Assembly (NCBI GenBank): GCA_964450955.1
Contig: CAYVFI010000050.1
Span: 1-39,264 of the forward strand
Source: CAYNWT01 sp964450955
Lineage (GTDB): Bacteria > Planctomycetota > Planctomycetia > Planctomycetales > Planctomycetaceae
DNA: 39,264 nt
Direction of reading: 5' to 3'
Part shown: piece by piece, positions 31,434-39,264 of the stretch
Layout: each line of letters starts with the position of its first letter
Numbering within the stretch: the stretch's first letter is position 1
The notes under the pieces: model-generated
What the model was told of the DNA's origin: nothing
The model's input: only the letters and a program-made list of their open reading frames with translations
Database searches by the model: none
Translations under genes and position numbers: made by a program

Positions 31434-34430
31434 ATGAGCGGTAGTCGTGTTCCGGCAATGTTGGGTTGGCTGTTGTTTTTCGGGGGCATTGCGGCCGCCG
31501 GGTACTTCATGTTTGGTCGTGGTGATGGTACCGATGCGGACGAAACCGCGGAGGCGAACTTCGGCGATTTGCTTGAAGACGCTGAACGGTACCTGCAACA
31601 ACAGCGTTACGGCGCCATGCTTGAAGCGGCGACTGAAGCGTTGGAAATTAAAGCCGACGACCCGCGGGCACTTATCCTGGCAGGCCGGGCGTCGGCCATG
31701 GTTCGGGACTTCGCTGGTTCCATCGGTTTTTACAGTCGTGTACCGACTGATGAATCGCAGGATTCGATTGAAGCGCGATACGAAAAGGCGCGAATCGAAT
31801 ACGAGTACCGAACCTTCAGCAACGCGGAAAGGGATTTGCGAAGCGTTCTGGAACGCGAGCCGGATCACCTGGAAGCGAACCGGCTAATGGGTGAAATTAT
31901 GGATCTGTCGGGCCGGCGGTGGGAAGCGATTCCCTATGCGTTGGAGGTGGCTCGCCAAACGCAGGCTCGGCTTGATTCTTTGCTGCGTCTGGCTGATCAG
32001 GAACGAATGGATGGTCGTCTTGCCAGACTTCTTGAAGTCAACGGGCGCGACAAAAGTGACGCGGTTCCGCGGTTGGGTCTGTGCCGAACAGCGTTATGGG
32101 AGGGCCAGCCGGACGCGTCACGTATGCTGGCCGAATCCGTTATCAAAGATCGACCTGACCTGCTGGAAGCGCACATTCGACTTGGCGGACTGCTGCTGGA
32201 CGGTCATCCGGATGAGTTCCCGGCGTGGCACGAGTCGTTGCCGGAGGGGGTGGAGTTCCATCCGGATCTCTGGGTGTTTCGCGGCCGCTGGGCTCGCATG
32301 CAAAACCAACCCGAAGCAGCCGCTCGATGTTTTTGGGAAGCCGTGAAACGGAACCCAAACGAAGGTCCCGGCGCGAAGGCTCTGGGGCAGTTGCTGATTC
32401 AAATGGGTCGCGAGGAAGACGCCCAACCGTTCCTTGATCGAGCTGCATTGCTTGCCGAACTTCGATCGCTGATTGGCGTGGCGATAAGGGCTCAAGGTGA
32501 AACGCCGTTGTCCATCATCAAGCAAATTCCAAAGCAAATGACCAAGCTGGGGCGATTGAGAGAAGCCGCTGGGTGGAACGCACTGGTCAGCGGCAAACGC
32601 GCGGCTCGCGATGGTGCTGCTCATGCGAAAACCGCTGAAGAGGTTCTGGCGTTGTGGGTTCCTAAAGAATCTCAACCGGCTTTGAAAATTGACTTGTCCG
32701 ACCTGCCGCTGCCGAATTTCAGTAAGGCCGCTGCCAGTTCTGGTGGGCTGGGTTCGACATCACTTAAGTTTAAAGCAAGGTACGAAGATGTCGCCGCCAA
32801 CGTCGGGCTGGACTTCACCTTCGTCGGTGCACCCGATGAAACAACAGAAGGGAAACGTATTATTGAATTGACCGGTGGCGGCGTTGCGGCAATTGATTTC
32901 GATATGGATTCGTGGCCCGACATATTCCTGACACAGGGAGGCCTGTACCCCGCAGTGCCGGAGGATGGTCACAAAGACAAACTGTATCGAAACATGGGCG
33001 AACGCTTCGAAGACGTCACCGCCATGGTGGGGATTGATGGTCCTGAATTCGGACAGGGAATGAGTGTCGCGGACTTCAACGCGGACGGTTTCCCCGATTT
33101 GCTTGTTGGCAACAACGGCAGGAACAAGCTGTACGTCAACAACGGCGACGGCACGATGACGGACGTGTCAGAGTCACTAAACGATACACGTGCCGACTGG
33201 ACGACCAGTGTTGTCATGGTTGACGCAAACGGCGACACGCTACCGGATATCTATGTCGCCAACTATGTGAAGGGCAGGATTTTTGACTTGATCTGCCGGG
33301 ACGAGGGCATTCCTCGAATCTGCGGTCCGGAAACGTTTGAAGGCGTGCAGGATCGGTTCTTCATCAATATGGGTGACGGAACGTTCGCAGACAAAACAGA
33401 AGACAGCGGTATCGTTCGGAACACAGTTAAGGAGCAAGGCAAAGGGCTGGGAATTCTGGTCGCCGACTTTGAAGAAACAGGTGCCCTGCAGTTCTTTGTG
33501 GCGAACGACGGCGTTCCAAACTTCCTCTTCTCAAAGCCGCAGTCGGACGAACCCTTCCAGGATCTGTCTATCCGATCCGGCACCGCGACCAGTGGCGACG
33601 GGGTGGCTCAAGGGTGCATGGGCATCGCCGCGGCGGATGCAAATGGTGACGATTTGCTGGACTTCTTCGTGACCAACTTTGACGGCGAGTTCAATACGTT
33701 GTACCTCAATCAAGCTGGCTTGTTTGAAGATCGCACTCGGCAGGCAAAGCTACACGATGCGAGCTATCGGTTTGTCGGGTTTGGAACACAGTTCGTCGAC
33801 GGCGAACTGGACGGTTCTCCCGACTTGCTGGTCACCAACGGTCATGTTGCCGACTTCGTAAGTGGCGCAAAGCCGGCTCCCGGGGCTGTTCAGCCACAAG
33901 AGAAGCAACGACGGGCGGCGGTTGTGACGTACCGGATGCCGTGTCAATATTTTCGCAACGACAGTCAGGGAACGTTCAACGAATTGTTCTCTGAAAACGT
34001 GGGCGAGTTCTTCGACAAGGAATTCCTGGGCCGCGGGATGGCGAAAATGGACTGGAACAAAGATGGACGCGAAGACGTGGGCATCTCGTACCTGGACACG
34101 GCTGTTTCACTGCTGACGAATACGTCGGAAGAAACCGGCCATTACATTGCCATCAAACTGGTCGGAACCACAACCAACCGCGATGCAATCGGAACCACTG
34201 TTCGACTTTACGATGGCGACTGGCGCCGCATGCAGCAACTGACTGGCGGCGACGGTTACCAATGTTCAAACGAAAAGCGAATCGTCTTCGGCCTTGGCGA
34301 TCGCACAACCATTCCAAAGCTTGAAATCAAATGGCTGGACGGTTCGAAGCAGACATTCGAAAACGTGTCTGCCGATCAGGAAGTGATTATCGTTCAGGGC
34401 GAAGCTGAACTGCGTGCAATGACAAAGTAG
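31434..34430 (+). CDS. TPR + FG-GAP/VCBS + ASPIC/UnbV protein, copy 2
   Basis: 998 aa, starting at ATG 31434 and co-directional with copy 1, 88 nt downstream. The layout is identical: membrane helix (~7-23), TPR-like region (~40-390), VCBS propeller (~465-850; DFDMDSWPDI, DFNADGFPDLLVGN, DANGDTLPDIYVAN, DGELDGSPDLLVTN) and UnbV domain (~905-990; TTNRDAIGT, GDGYQCSNEK). It retains the paired cysteines (CRDEGIPRIC). Sequence identity with copy 1 is clearly high in the propeller and UnbV parts and lower in the TPR part, judging by eye, so this is a tandem duplication that has diverged. An insert near FVSGAKPAPGAVQPQEKQ is unique to copy 2. Confidence 0.9.
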   Translation: MSGSRVPAMLGWLLFFGGIAAAGYFMFGRGDGTDADETAEANFGDLLEDAERYLQQQRYGAMLEAATEALEIKADDPRALILAGRASAMVRDFAGSIGFYSRVPTDESQDSIEARYEKARIEYEYRTFSNAERDLRSVLEREPDHLEANRLMGEIMDLSGRRWEAIPYALEVARQTQARLDSLLRLADQERMDGRLARLLEVNGRDKSDAVPRLGLCRTALWEGQPDASRMLAESVIKDRPDLLEAHIRLGGLLLDGHPDEFPAWHESLPEGVEFHPDLWVFRGRWARMQNQPEAAARCFWEAVKRNPNEGPGAKALGQLLIQMGREEDAQPFLDRAALLAELRSLIGVAIRAQGETPLSIIKQIPKQMTKLGRLREAAGWNALVSGKRAARDGAAHAKTAEEVLALWVPKESQPALKIDLSDLPLPNFSKAAASSGGLGSTSLKFKARYEDVAANVGLDFTFVGAPDETTEGKRIIELTGGGVAAIDFDMDSWPDIFLTQGGLYPAVPEDGHKDKLYRNMGERFEDVTAMVGIDGPEFGQGMSVADFNADGFPDLLVGNNGRNKLYVNNGDGTMTDVSESLNDTRADWTTSVVMVDANGDTLPDIYVANYVKGRIFDLICRDEGIPRICGPETFEGVQDRFFINMGDGTFADKTEDSGIVRNTVKEQGKGLGILVADFEETGALQFFVANDGVPNFLFSKPQSDEPFQDLSIRSGTATSGDGVAQGCMGIAAADANGDDLLDFFVTNFDGEFNTLYLNQAGLFEDRTRQAKLHDASYRFVGFGTQFVDGELDGSPDLLVTNGHVADFVSGAKPAPGAVQPQEKQRRAAVVTYRMPCQYFRNDSQGTFNELFSENVGEFFDKEFLGRGMAKMDWNKDGREDVGISYLDTAVSLLTNTSEETGHYIAIKLVGTTTNRDAIGTTVRLYDGDWRRMQQLTGGDGYQCSNEKRIVFGLGDRTTIPKLEIKWLDGSKQTFENVSADQEVIIVQGEAELRAMTK

Positions 34431-34495
34431 ACTGGACTCAGCCGGCGATTTGGCTTGAACGTCTCATCGTCCGCTTCAGGCTCGAAGGAGCGTCG

Positions 34496-34798
34496 GTGGA
34501 TCCCAGCAACCCGTACGCAGCGCGTGAGTTGGATGCCGATTCAACGAAGCAGTATTCGGCCGCATTTGTGCGTCGGACGGGAATCGTCTCGCTTCTCATC
34601 CTGCTGTACTGCGGGGTCATGCACTGCGTTTTGCTGATTGGCGCGGTGACGGGCATGAACTTTCTGTCGCGTCTGATGACGCCAGCGTTGGGCGTGGTTC
34701 ATGCAGCTGCGTGTCTTGGTGGACCGGTTGTTGCGATGCTGTTCATTCGGCATGCCGTCCAAAACAAGTCGCTCGGCAAACGGGCACGATTCCTGTAG
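34496..34798 (+). CDS. Small two-helix membrane protein, function unknown
   Basis: 100 aa beginning at GTG 34496, with GAAGGAG as a good ribosome-binding site. Two hydrophobic segments are visible (about 30-52, IVSLLILLYCGVMHCVLLIGA, and about 62-85, ALGVVHAAACLGGPVVAMLFI) with an N-terminal polar tail (DPSNPYAARELDADS) and a basic C-terminus. The composition is protein-like and the ribosome-binding site is convincing. I do not recognise the family. It sits between the UnbV genes and lnt, 65 nt after the former. Confidence 0.65.
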   Translation: MDPSNPYAARELDADSTKQYSAAFVRRTGIVSLLILLYCGVMHCVLLIGAVTGMNFLSRLMTPALGVVHAAACLGGPVVAMLFIRHAVQNKSLGKRARFL

Positions 34799-34989
34799 CT
34801 GCCGGCACTCGCGTGCGGCTATGGGCCCTTTTTCTACTGGGCCAGGCACATTCGACCCGGATCCCGAGCGTGATTGGGTCCAAAGAACGCCGGGAAACAG
34901 GCTGATTATCACTCTATGCCGGACATTTCGCGTCAAGTACCATTCGTGGCTCTCAAAACTAACGGCGCGAGCATGGAGGCTCGGAGCAA

Positions 34990-36891
34990 ATGGCAACGGC
35001 AGCAGCACGTCGATCACCAGGCGGCGAAACGAACCGACCTGTGCAATCAAAACCCGGCAACAACGACCTCGACCCTTCCATCCAGTCGATCATCGACAAG
35101 GGACGCACCGTGGAACCAGGCCGCGCGTCGGCGCGAGGGACCTGGGTTCTGCCGGGGCTTACCACCGGACTGTTGTGGGCCTGTTTCACGCCGCTTAACT
35201 TTAGTCCGCTGGCGTGGATTGCATTGGTTCCTTTGTGCTTGCTTATCCGATCTGTAAACCGCACGCGCCGCATGTATCGCATGGTGTACGCGGCGGGATT
35301 TGTTTGGGGGCTGATCACGCTACAGTGGATGCGACTCGGACACCCCAGCATGTACGTCGCACTGATCGCGCTTTCGGCTTACGTTGCCTTTTACTTCCCC
35401 GCATTCGTTGGACTCTCACGAGTCGCCGTGCATCGGTTTAAGGTTCCCGTTTTGTTGGCGGTGCCCATCGTCTGGACCGGCCTTGAATTCGCCCGCGCGC
35501 ATTTGCTGACGGGGTTCTCGTGGTACTACCTCGGGCACTCGCAGTATCGCTGGGTCGAACTTATCCAGGTCAGCGACCTGGTTGGTAGCTACGGCGTAAG
35601 TTTCGTTGTAGCGATGGCGAACGCCGCGTTGGTGATGATGGTTCCACTTTCGTTGTTCCAAAAGATGGGGCTAGTCACGGGAGATTCGGCTGAGCAGCAG
35701 GTTGTTTCTTCGAAGCGACCGTGGCTGGTGGCAGCGACTTGCGTTGGGGTTCTCGCTGGAACACTGACATACGGATACGCCCGCCGCGGCGCGGCTGACT
35801 TCAGGAAGGGGCCGCGTATCGCATTGATCCAGGGCAACTTCACATCGGAAGTCAAACACGACCCAAACAAAGCTGAAGAAATCGCCGGCGCGCATGATTG
35901 GTTGACGTACGCGGCGATGAAGCACGGAGCCAATTCGCCCGAACCGCCACAGCGACCGGAACTCATTGTGTGGCCGGAAACGATGTTCCCATGGCCCAAC
36001 TTTGAAGTTCAGGCAGGGATGACCGACGAAGAAATTCTCAGGCTCATCCCCAGAGGTGCACGGGTACCGCATGAGCAGTGGTTGCGGATGTTCCGCGGCG
36101 ACGATTCCATCAAGCGATTGGAAAACGACGCTCGAACCTACAACGCGGCGATGCTGATGGGAATCAGTTCTATCAAGGCCACACCGGACGGGCAGGAACA
36201 AAGGAACTCAGTGGCTTTCGTTACGCCACAAATGGGATTTCAGGGCCGCTACGACAAACGCCACCTGGTGATGTTTGGCGAGTACGTTCCGCTGAAGAAG
36301 CAGATCCCAATCCTGGCAATGTTTACGCCTTACGGTTCGGACTTTGGCCTGGAAGCTGGAACGGAAGCGAAGGTGTTTGAGTATGCCGGAGCGAGTTTCT
36401 CGCCGCTGATTTGTTTTGAAGACACTGTCCCGCATCTGGTTCGGAGCCTTGTCAACGGAGCGAGTCAGGCTGGCAAGCCGCTGGATTTTATTGTGAACAA
36501 CACCAATGACGGTTGGTTCCACGGCAGCAGCGAACTGGACCAGCACCTAATTACCGCAGCGTTTCGTTGTGTCGAAACACGAACGCCAATGGTCAGAGCC
36601 GTTAACACGGGTGTTTCAGCCTTCATCGATGGTGATGGTGTCATTCGACAACCGGACGTGTTTCTGGACGGCGAGAACAAGAAGCGCGAGTTTCTGGACG
36701 AAAGTGGCAACTGGACCAAGTCACTGCCGGCCGCGTTGGTTGACAACGTACCGCTGGACAACCGAACCAGCTTGTACGTGAAGACAGGCGATGTCTTCGC
36801 GGGGTCGTGCGGTTTGGCGTGCTTCCTGTTAATGGGAGCCGGGTTCTTTAATCGTCGCAAAGAACCAAGTTCAGATGTCGATGCTGCATAG
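34990..36891 (+). CDS. lnt: Apolipoprotein N-acyltransferase
   Basis: 633 aa; the ATG at 34990 has GGAG and CGGAG just upstream. About six membrane helices (~50-265) are followed by a periplasmic nitrilase-fold domain (~275-590). The catalytic triad is visible: E330 in IVWPETMFPWP, K423 in YDKRHLVMFGEYVPL and C475 in SPLICFEDTVP. VNNTNDGWF and TRTPMVRAVNTGVSA are further Lnt landmarks, and a last helix (~600-620) is expected. The enzyme adds the third acyl chain to lipoproteins at the inner membrane. It has a ~45-residue hydrophilic N-terminal extension and is longer than E. coli Lnt (512 aa). argB starts 59 nt downstream. Confidence 0.95.
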   Translation: MATAAARRSPGGETNRPVQSKPGNNDLDPSIQSIIDKGRTVEPGRASARGTWVLPGLTTGLLWACFTPLNFSPLAWIALVPLCLLIRSVNRTRRMYRMVYAAGFVWGLITLQWMRLGHPSMYVALIALSAYVAFYFPAFVGLSRVAVHRFKVPVLLAVPIVWTGLEFARAHLLTGFSWYYLGHSQYRWVELIQVSDLVGSYGVSFVVAMANAALVMMVPLSLFQKMGLVTGDSAEQQVVSSKRPWLVAATCVGVLAGTLTYGYARRGAADFRKGPRIALIQGNFTSEVKHDPNKAEEIAGAHDWLTYAAMKHGANSPEPPQRPELIVWPETMFPWPNFEVQAGMTDEEILRLIPRGARVPHEQWLRMFRGDDSIKRLENDARTYNAAMLMGISSIKATPDGQEQRNSVAFVTPQMGFQGRYDKRHLVMFGEYVPLKKQIPILAMFTPYGSDFGLEAGTEAKVFEYAGASFSPLICFEDTVPHLVRSLVNGASQAGKPLDFIVNNTNDGWFHGSSELDQHLITAAFRCVETRTPMVRAVNTGVSAFIDGDGVIRQPDVFLDGENKKREFLDESGNWTKSLPAALVDNVPLDNRTSLYVKTGDVFAGSCGLACFLLMGAGFFNRRKEPSSDVDAA

Positions 36892-36950
36892 GGATTCGTC
36901 GCGGGCCATAATGAACGCTCGCGGCCACCACCAGCAAACAATTCAATTCC

Positions 36951-37826
36951 ATGCAACAAGCAATCGACAAAGCCAGAGTTCTTGTAGAGGCGATGAGCTG
37001 GATTCGCCAGTTCCGCGACCGCTACATCGTCATCAAACTGGGCGGCAGCGGACTGGATAACACCGAAAGCGTCCGCGCGGTGCTGGCGGATGTTGTGTTC
37101 ATGTCAACGGTCGGTATGAAACCGATTCTGATACATGGCGGCGGCAAAGCGATTAGCCGAGCCATGTCACAGGCAAACATTGAACCGCGTTTCGTCGAGG
37201 GCCGTCGGTACACCGATGGCGCGACGTTGGAAATTGTGTCGCGTGTGCTTGGCGAACTAAGCGACTCACTGGTTTCAGTCATTAACAACGAAGGCGCGGA
37301 TGCCAGGAAATTGCATTGCGACGATCACAATCTGTTGATCGGGGAACCGCTAAAGCTGACGGACCAGGATAATCGGCCGATTGACCTTGGGCATGTTGGC
37401 CAGGTCATTGGCATGGATCGTGACCTTATCGCGACTGTTTGCGGTCAAGGGACGATACCCGTCATCCCGTGTCTGGCCGTTGGAGCCGACGGGCAGAAGT
37501 TTAACGTGAACGCAGATACGGCTGCCGCCGCGATCGCCCGGTTCCTGAACGTCGAAAAGCTGGTCTTTCTAAGCGATGTGCCGGGAATTCTGCGAGACCC
37601 GACCGATCCGACTACCCTGGTTTCACACGTCGACGCCGCAGGGTGTCGCGCGATGATTTCCGACGGTACGATAAGCACCGGGATGGTTCCCAAAGTCGAT
37701 GCAGCGTTGGAAGCTGTCGCGGCGGGAGTGCGAAAGGTGCACTTCATCGCGGCCGACGTCCCGCATTCTTTGCTGTTGGAAATCTACTCAGACACGGGTA
37801 TCGGAACGGAAATCGTTCCCGGCTGA
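36951..37826 (+). CDS. argB: Acetylglutamate kinase
   Basis: 291 aa, full length for the family. Amino-acid-kinase fold motifs: IKLGGSGLD (phosphate binding), IHGGGKAIS, FVEGRRYTDGATLEIV, the FNVNADTAAAAIA acetylglutamate site, FLSDVPGIL and ISTGMVPKVDAAL. It phosphorylates N-acetylglutamate in the second step of arginine synthesis. The N-terminal helix before the kinase core (residues 1-20) resembles that of arginine-sensitive hexameric enzymes, so feedback control by arginine is possible but not proven. argD follows after 97 nt. Confidence 0.97.
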   Translation: MQQAIDKARVLVEAMSWIRQFRDRYIVIKLGGSGLDNTESVRAVLADVVFMSTVGMKPILIHGGGKAISRAMSQANIEPRFVEGRRYTDGATLEIVSRVLGELSDSLVSVINNEGADARKLHCDDHNLLIGEPLKLTDQDNRPIDLGHVGQVIGMDRDLIATVCGQGTIPVIPCLAVGADGQKFNVNADTAAAAIARFLNVEKLVFLSDVPGILRDPTDPTTLVSHVDAAGCRAMISDGTISTGMVPKVDAALEAVAAGVRKVHFIAADVPHSLLLEIYSDTGIGTEIVPG

Positions 37827-37923
37827 ACAATCGTTTCGAACCGTGGCGAACCCTCTCGACCACCAGCGTGTCGGTCTGATCTGATCGGTCGGTCCAAACA
37901 CACATAAACTTCAGGAGTGCAAC

Positions 37924-39129
37924 GTGAGCACAGCGGCATCTCTAAGCAGTGAACAGACAATCGAAGTCTTTGACGACTACGTGATCCCCAACTATCGCCG
38001 CTACCCGATTAGCCTGGACCGCGGCCAGGGATCACACGTTTGGGATGCTGAAGGGAAACGCTACCTTGACCTGTTTCCCGGCTGGGGCTGCAACATCCTG
38101 GGCTACAGCCCGCCCAAAGTTGTCGCAGCATTGCAGGACCAGGCAGCTCGGCTGATTCACGTGCCCAATACCTGGTACACCGAATCGCAGGGACAGTTTG
38201 CTGAGTTCTTGTGTTCGCGTGGGTTCGGCAAAGCATTCTTCTGCAACAGTGGAGCCGAAGCCAACGAAGGCGCGATCAAGCTGGCTCGACTTCACACGCC
38301 CGAAAACAAGTTTGCCATTATCACGTTCGAACACGGCTTTCACGGCCGCACCCTCGGCGCGCTCACGGCGACTGCTCAGCCGAAGTATCACGAAGGACTG
38401 GGACCACTGGTGGCCGGGTTCCGCTACGCGAAGTTCAACGATCTGGAATCTGTAAAGGAGCTGATCGATGACGAAACATGCGCGATCATGATTGAACCGA
38501 TTCAGGGCGAGGGCGGCGTTAACATCGCTGACGCTGAGTTCCTACAGGGCCTGCGGCAACTGTGTGATGACAACGACATGGTGCTGATTTTCGACGAAGT
38601 CCAAACCGGCATGGCGCGGACTGGGTCGTGGTTCGCTTACCAGCAAACGAATGTCCAACCAGACATCATGACGCTGGCCAAAGGCCTGGCGGGTGGTGTC
38701 GCCTGTGGAGCAGTCATTGCCACGGAAGAAGTGGCTCCCAGCCTTCGACCTGGCATGCACGCCAGCACCTTTGGTGGCAATGCACTGTCAATGGCCGCGG
38801 GAATCGCAACCGGCCAGACCATTGAAGAAGAAAACATTCTGGACAATGTCACTGCAATGTCTGAGCGTTATCGACAGCACTTTGAAACTCTCGCAGAACA
38901 ACTTCCCATCATCAGCGAAGTACGAACACGAGGCATGATGATTGGCGCTCAGCTGACGATTCCATCCACGCCCGCGGTGGCGAAGTGCATGGAACGCGGC
39001 GTGTTGATTAACGCGACGCAGGATACCGTGGTCCGACTGTTGCCCGCGTTGAATATCACGCAGGAAGAAGTGGACAGCGGGTTTGAAGTTATCGCCGAAG
39101 TCCTGACAGAAATGGCCAACGACCTGTAA
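37924..39129 (+). CDS. argD: Acetylornithine aminotransferase
   Basis: 401 aa, starting at GTG 37924 with a perfect AGGAG six nt upstream. It is a class III PLP-dependent aminotransferase: the PLP-phosphate site CNSGAEANEGAIKLAR, GRTLGAL, the D224 cofactor contact in LIFDEVQTGM, and the Schiff-base lysine K253 in TLAKGLAGG. It converts N-acetylglutamate semialdehyde to N-acetylornithine; members often also accept succinyldiaminopimelate. The pairing with argB marks it as ArgD. The same fold could transaminate 2-aminoadipate, but nothing in the sequence singles that out. Confidence 0.95.
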   Translation: MSTAASLSSEQTIEVFDDYVIPNYRRYPISLDRGQGSHVWDAEGKRYLDLFPGWGCNILGYSPPKVVAALQDQAARLIHVPNTWYTESQGQFAEFLCSRGFGKAFFCNSGAEANEGAIKLARLHTPENKFAIITFEHGFHGRTLGALTATAQPKYHEGLGPLVAGFRYAKFNDLESVKELIDDETCAIMIEPIQGEGGVNIADAEFLQGLRQLCDDNDMVLIFDEVQTGMARTGSWFAYQQTNVQPDIMTLAKGLAGGVACGAVIATEEVAPSLRPGMHASTFGGNALSMAAGIATGQTIEEENILDNVTAMSERYRQHFETLAEQLPIISEVRTRGMMIGAQLTIPSTPAVAKCMERGVLINATQDTVVRLLPALNITQEEVDSGFEVIAEVLTEMANDL

Positions 39130-39195
39130 GCGAAGCCAGGTGGCGAGTGCTTTCGTTTGTGCTTCGCGATAACTCCAATCCACATCCGTCAGCCG

Positions 39196-39263
39196 CGGGA
39201 GAGTGCTGGGCTCTGGGTTTGCGATGTACCGTGGTTGTTGTGTGTGCGCTGCCCCCTCTCCCG
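39196..39263. repeat. Inverted repeat at the window edge downstream of argD
   Basis: CGGGAGAG (39196-39203) is the exact complement of CTCTCCCG (39256-39263), separated by 52 nt. The right arm ends one base before the window end, so a following T-run or further repeat cannot be seen. It may be the start of a repeat element or a long-loop hairpin after argD. Confidence 0.3.
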
Positions 39264-39264
39264 A

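Noticed and set aside
34801..34833. Hairpin GCCGGCAC/GTGCGGC with a T5 run downstream of the small membrane-protein gene
   Set aside because: The stem has a bulge and the T-run is nine nt away with a competing GGGCCC palindrome between them; too weak to call a terminator.

Overview
This looks like a chromosomal segment of a planctomycete (Planctomycetota, Planctomycetaceae-like). That is an inference from gene content: a Tat-exported DUF1501 protein, two large TPR + FG-GAP/VCBS + ASPIC/UnbV proteins, a MoxR-DUF58-BatA cluster, an FHA-GAF-PP2C protein, a secreted HEAT-repeat protein, and Gram-negative envelope functions (kdsD, an OstA/LptA-like protein, lnt). The DNA is moderately GC-rich, genes are dense on both strands, and I see no insertion sequence, prophage, CRISPR array, rRNA or tRNA.

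Layout. (1) 1-4490, minus strand: a probable lysine-degradation operon, read right to left: a DUF1338/HglS-related VOC-fold enzyme, a lysine 6-dehydrogenase/saccharopine-dehydrogenase-like enzyme and an antiquitin-type (ALDH7) dehydrogenase whose stop codon lies inside a heptamer tandem repeat. (2) 4566-8690, minus: kdsD followed 18 nt later by a 971-aa membrane-anchored OstA/LptA-like protein, a likely LPS-transport pair. Upstream lies a 415-nt gap with a folded RNA candidate, a terminator and a promoter. (3) 8968-10930, minus: DUF1501 protein coupled to a small membrane protein. (4) 11012-14742, plus: FHA-GAF-PP2C phosphatase and a DinG-family helicase lacking one of four iron-sulfur cysteines. 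(5) 14818-16895, minus: DUF1444 protein overlapping a PhnP-like metallo-hydrolase. (6) 17237-17854, plus: FixJ/LuxR-type response regulator that seems to start at ATT. (7) 17882-21452: a secreted HEAT protein, a secreted protein of unknown function, and an exported alpha/beta hydrolase. (8) 21872-26119, minus: moxR-DUF58-batA operon with overlapping ends. (9) 26433-34798, plus: selB, overlapping by 4 nt the first of two tandem TPR-VCBS-UnbV paralogues, then a small two-helix membrane protein. (10) 34990-39129, plus: lnt, argB, argD.

How the genes work together. In the first operon lysine could be converted to aminoadipate semialdehyde, then aminoadipate and, after a transamination encoded elsewhere, 2-oxoadipate to 2-hydroxyglutarate. 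kdsD supplies the Kdo precursor and its partner probably helps LPS cross the periplasm; lnt finishes lipoproteins. argB and argD carry out consecutive or near-consecutive steps of arginine synthesis.

The least explained items are the folded RNA candidate upstream of kdsD, the DUF1338-like enzyme with a large unknown N-terminal part, the oversized Lpt-like protein and the UnbV pair tied to selB. All family calls were made by reading motifs, without database searches.
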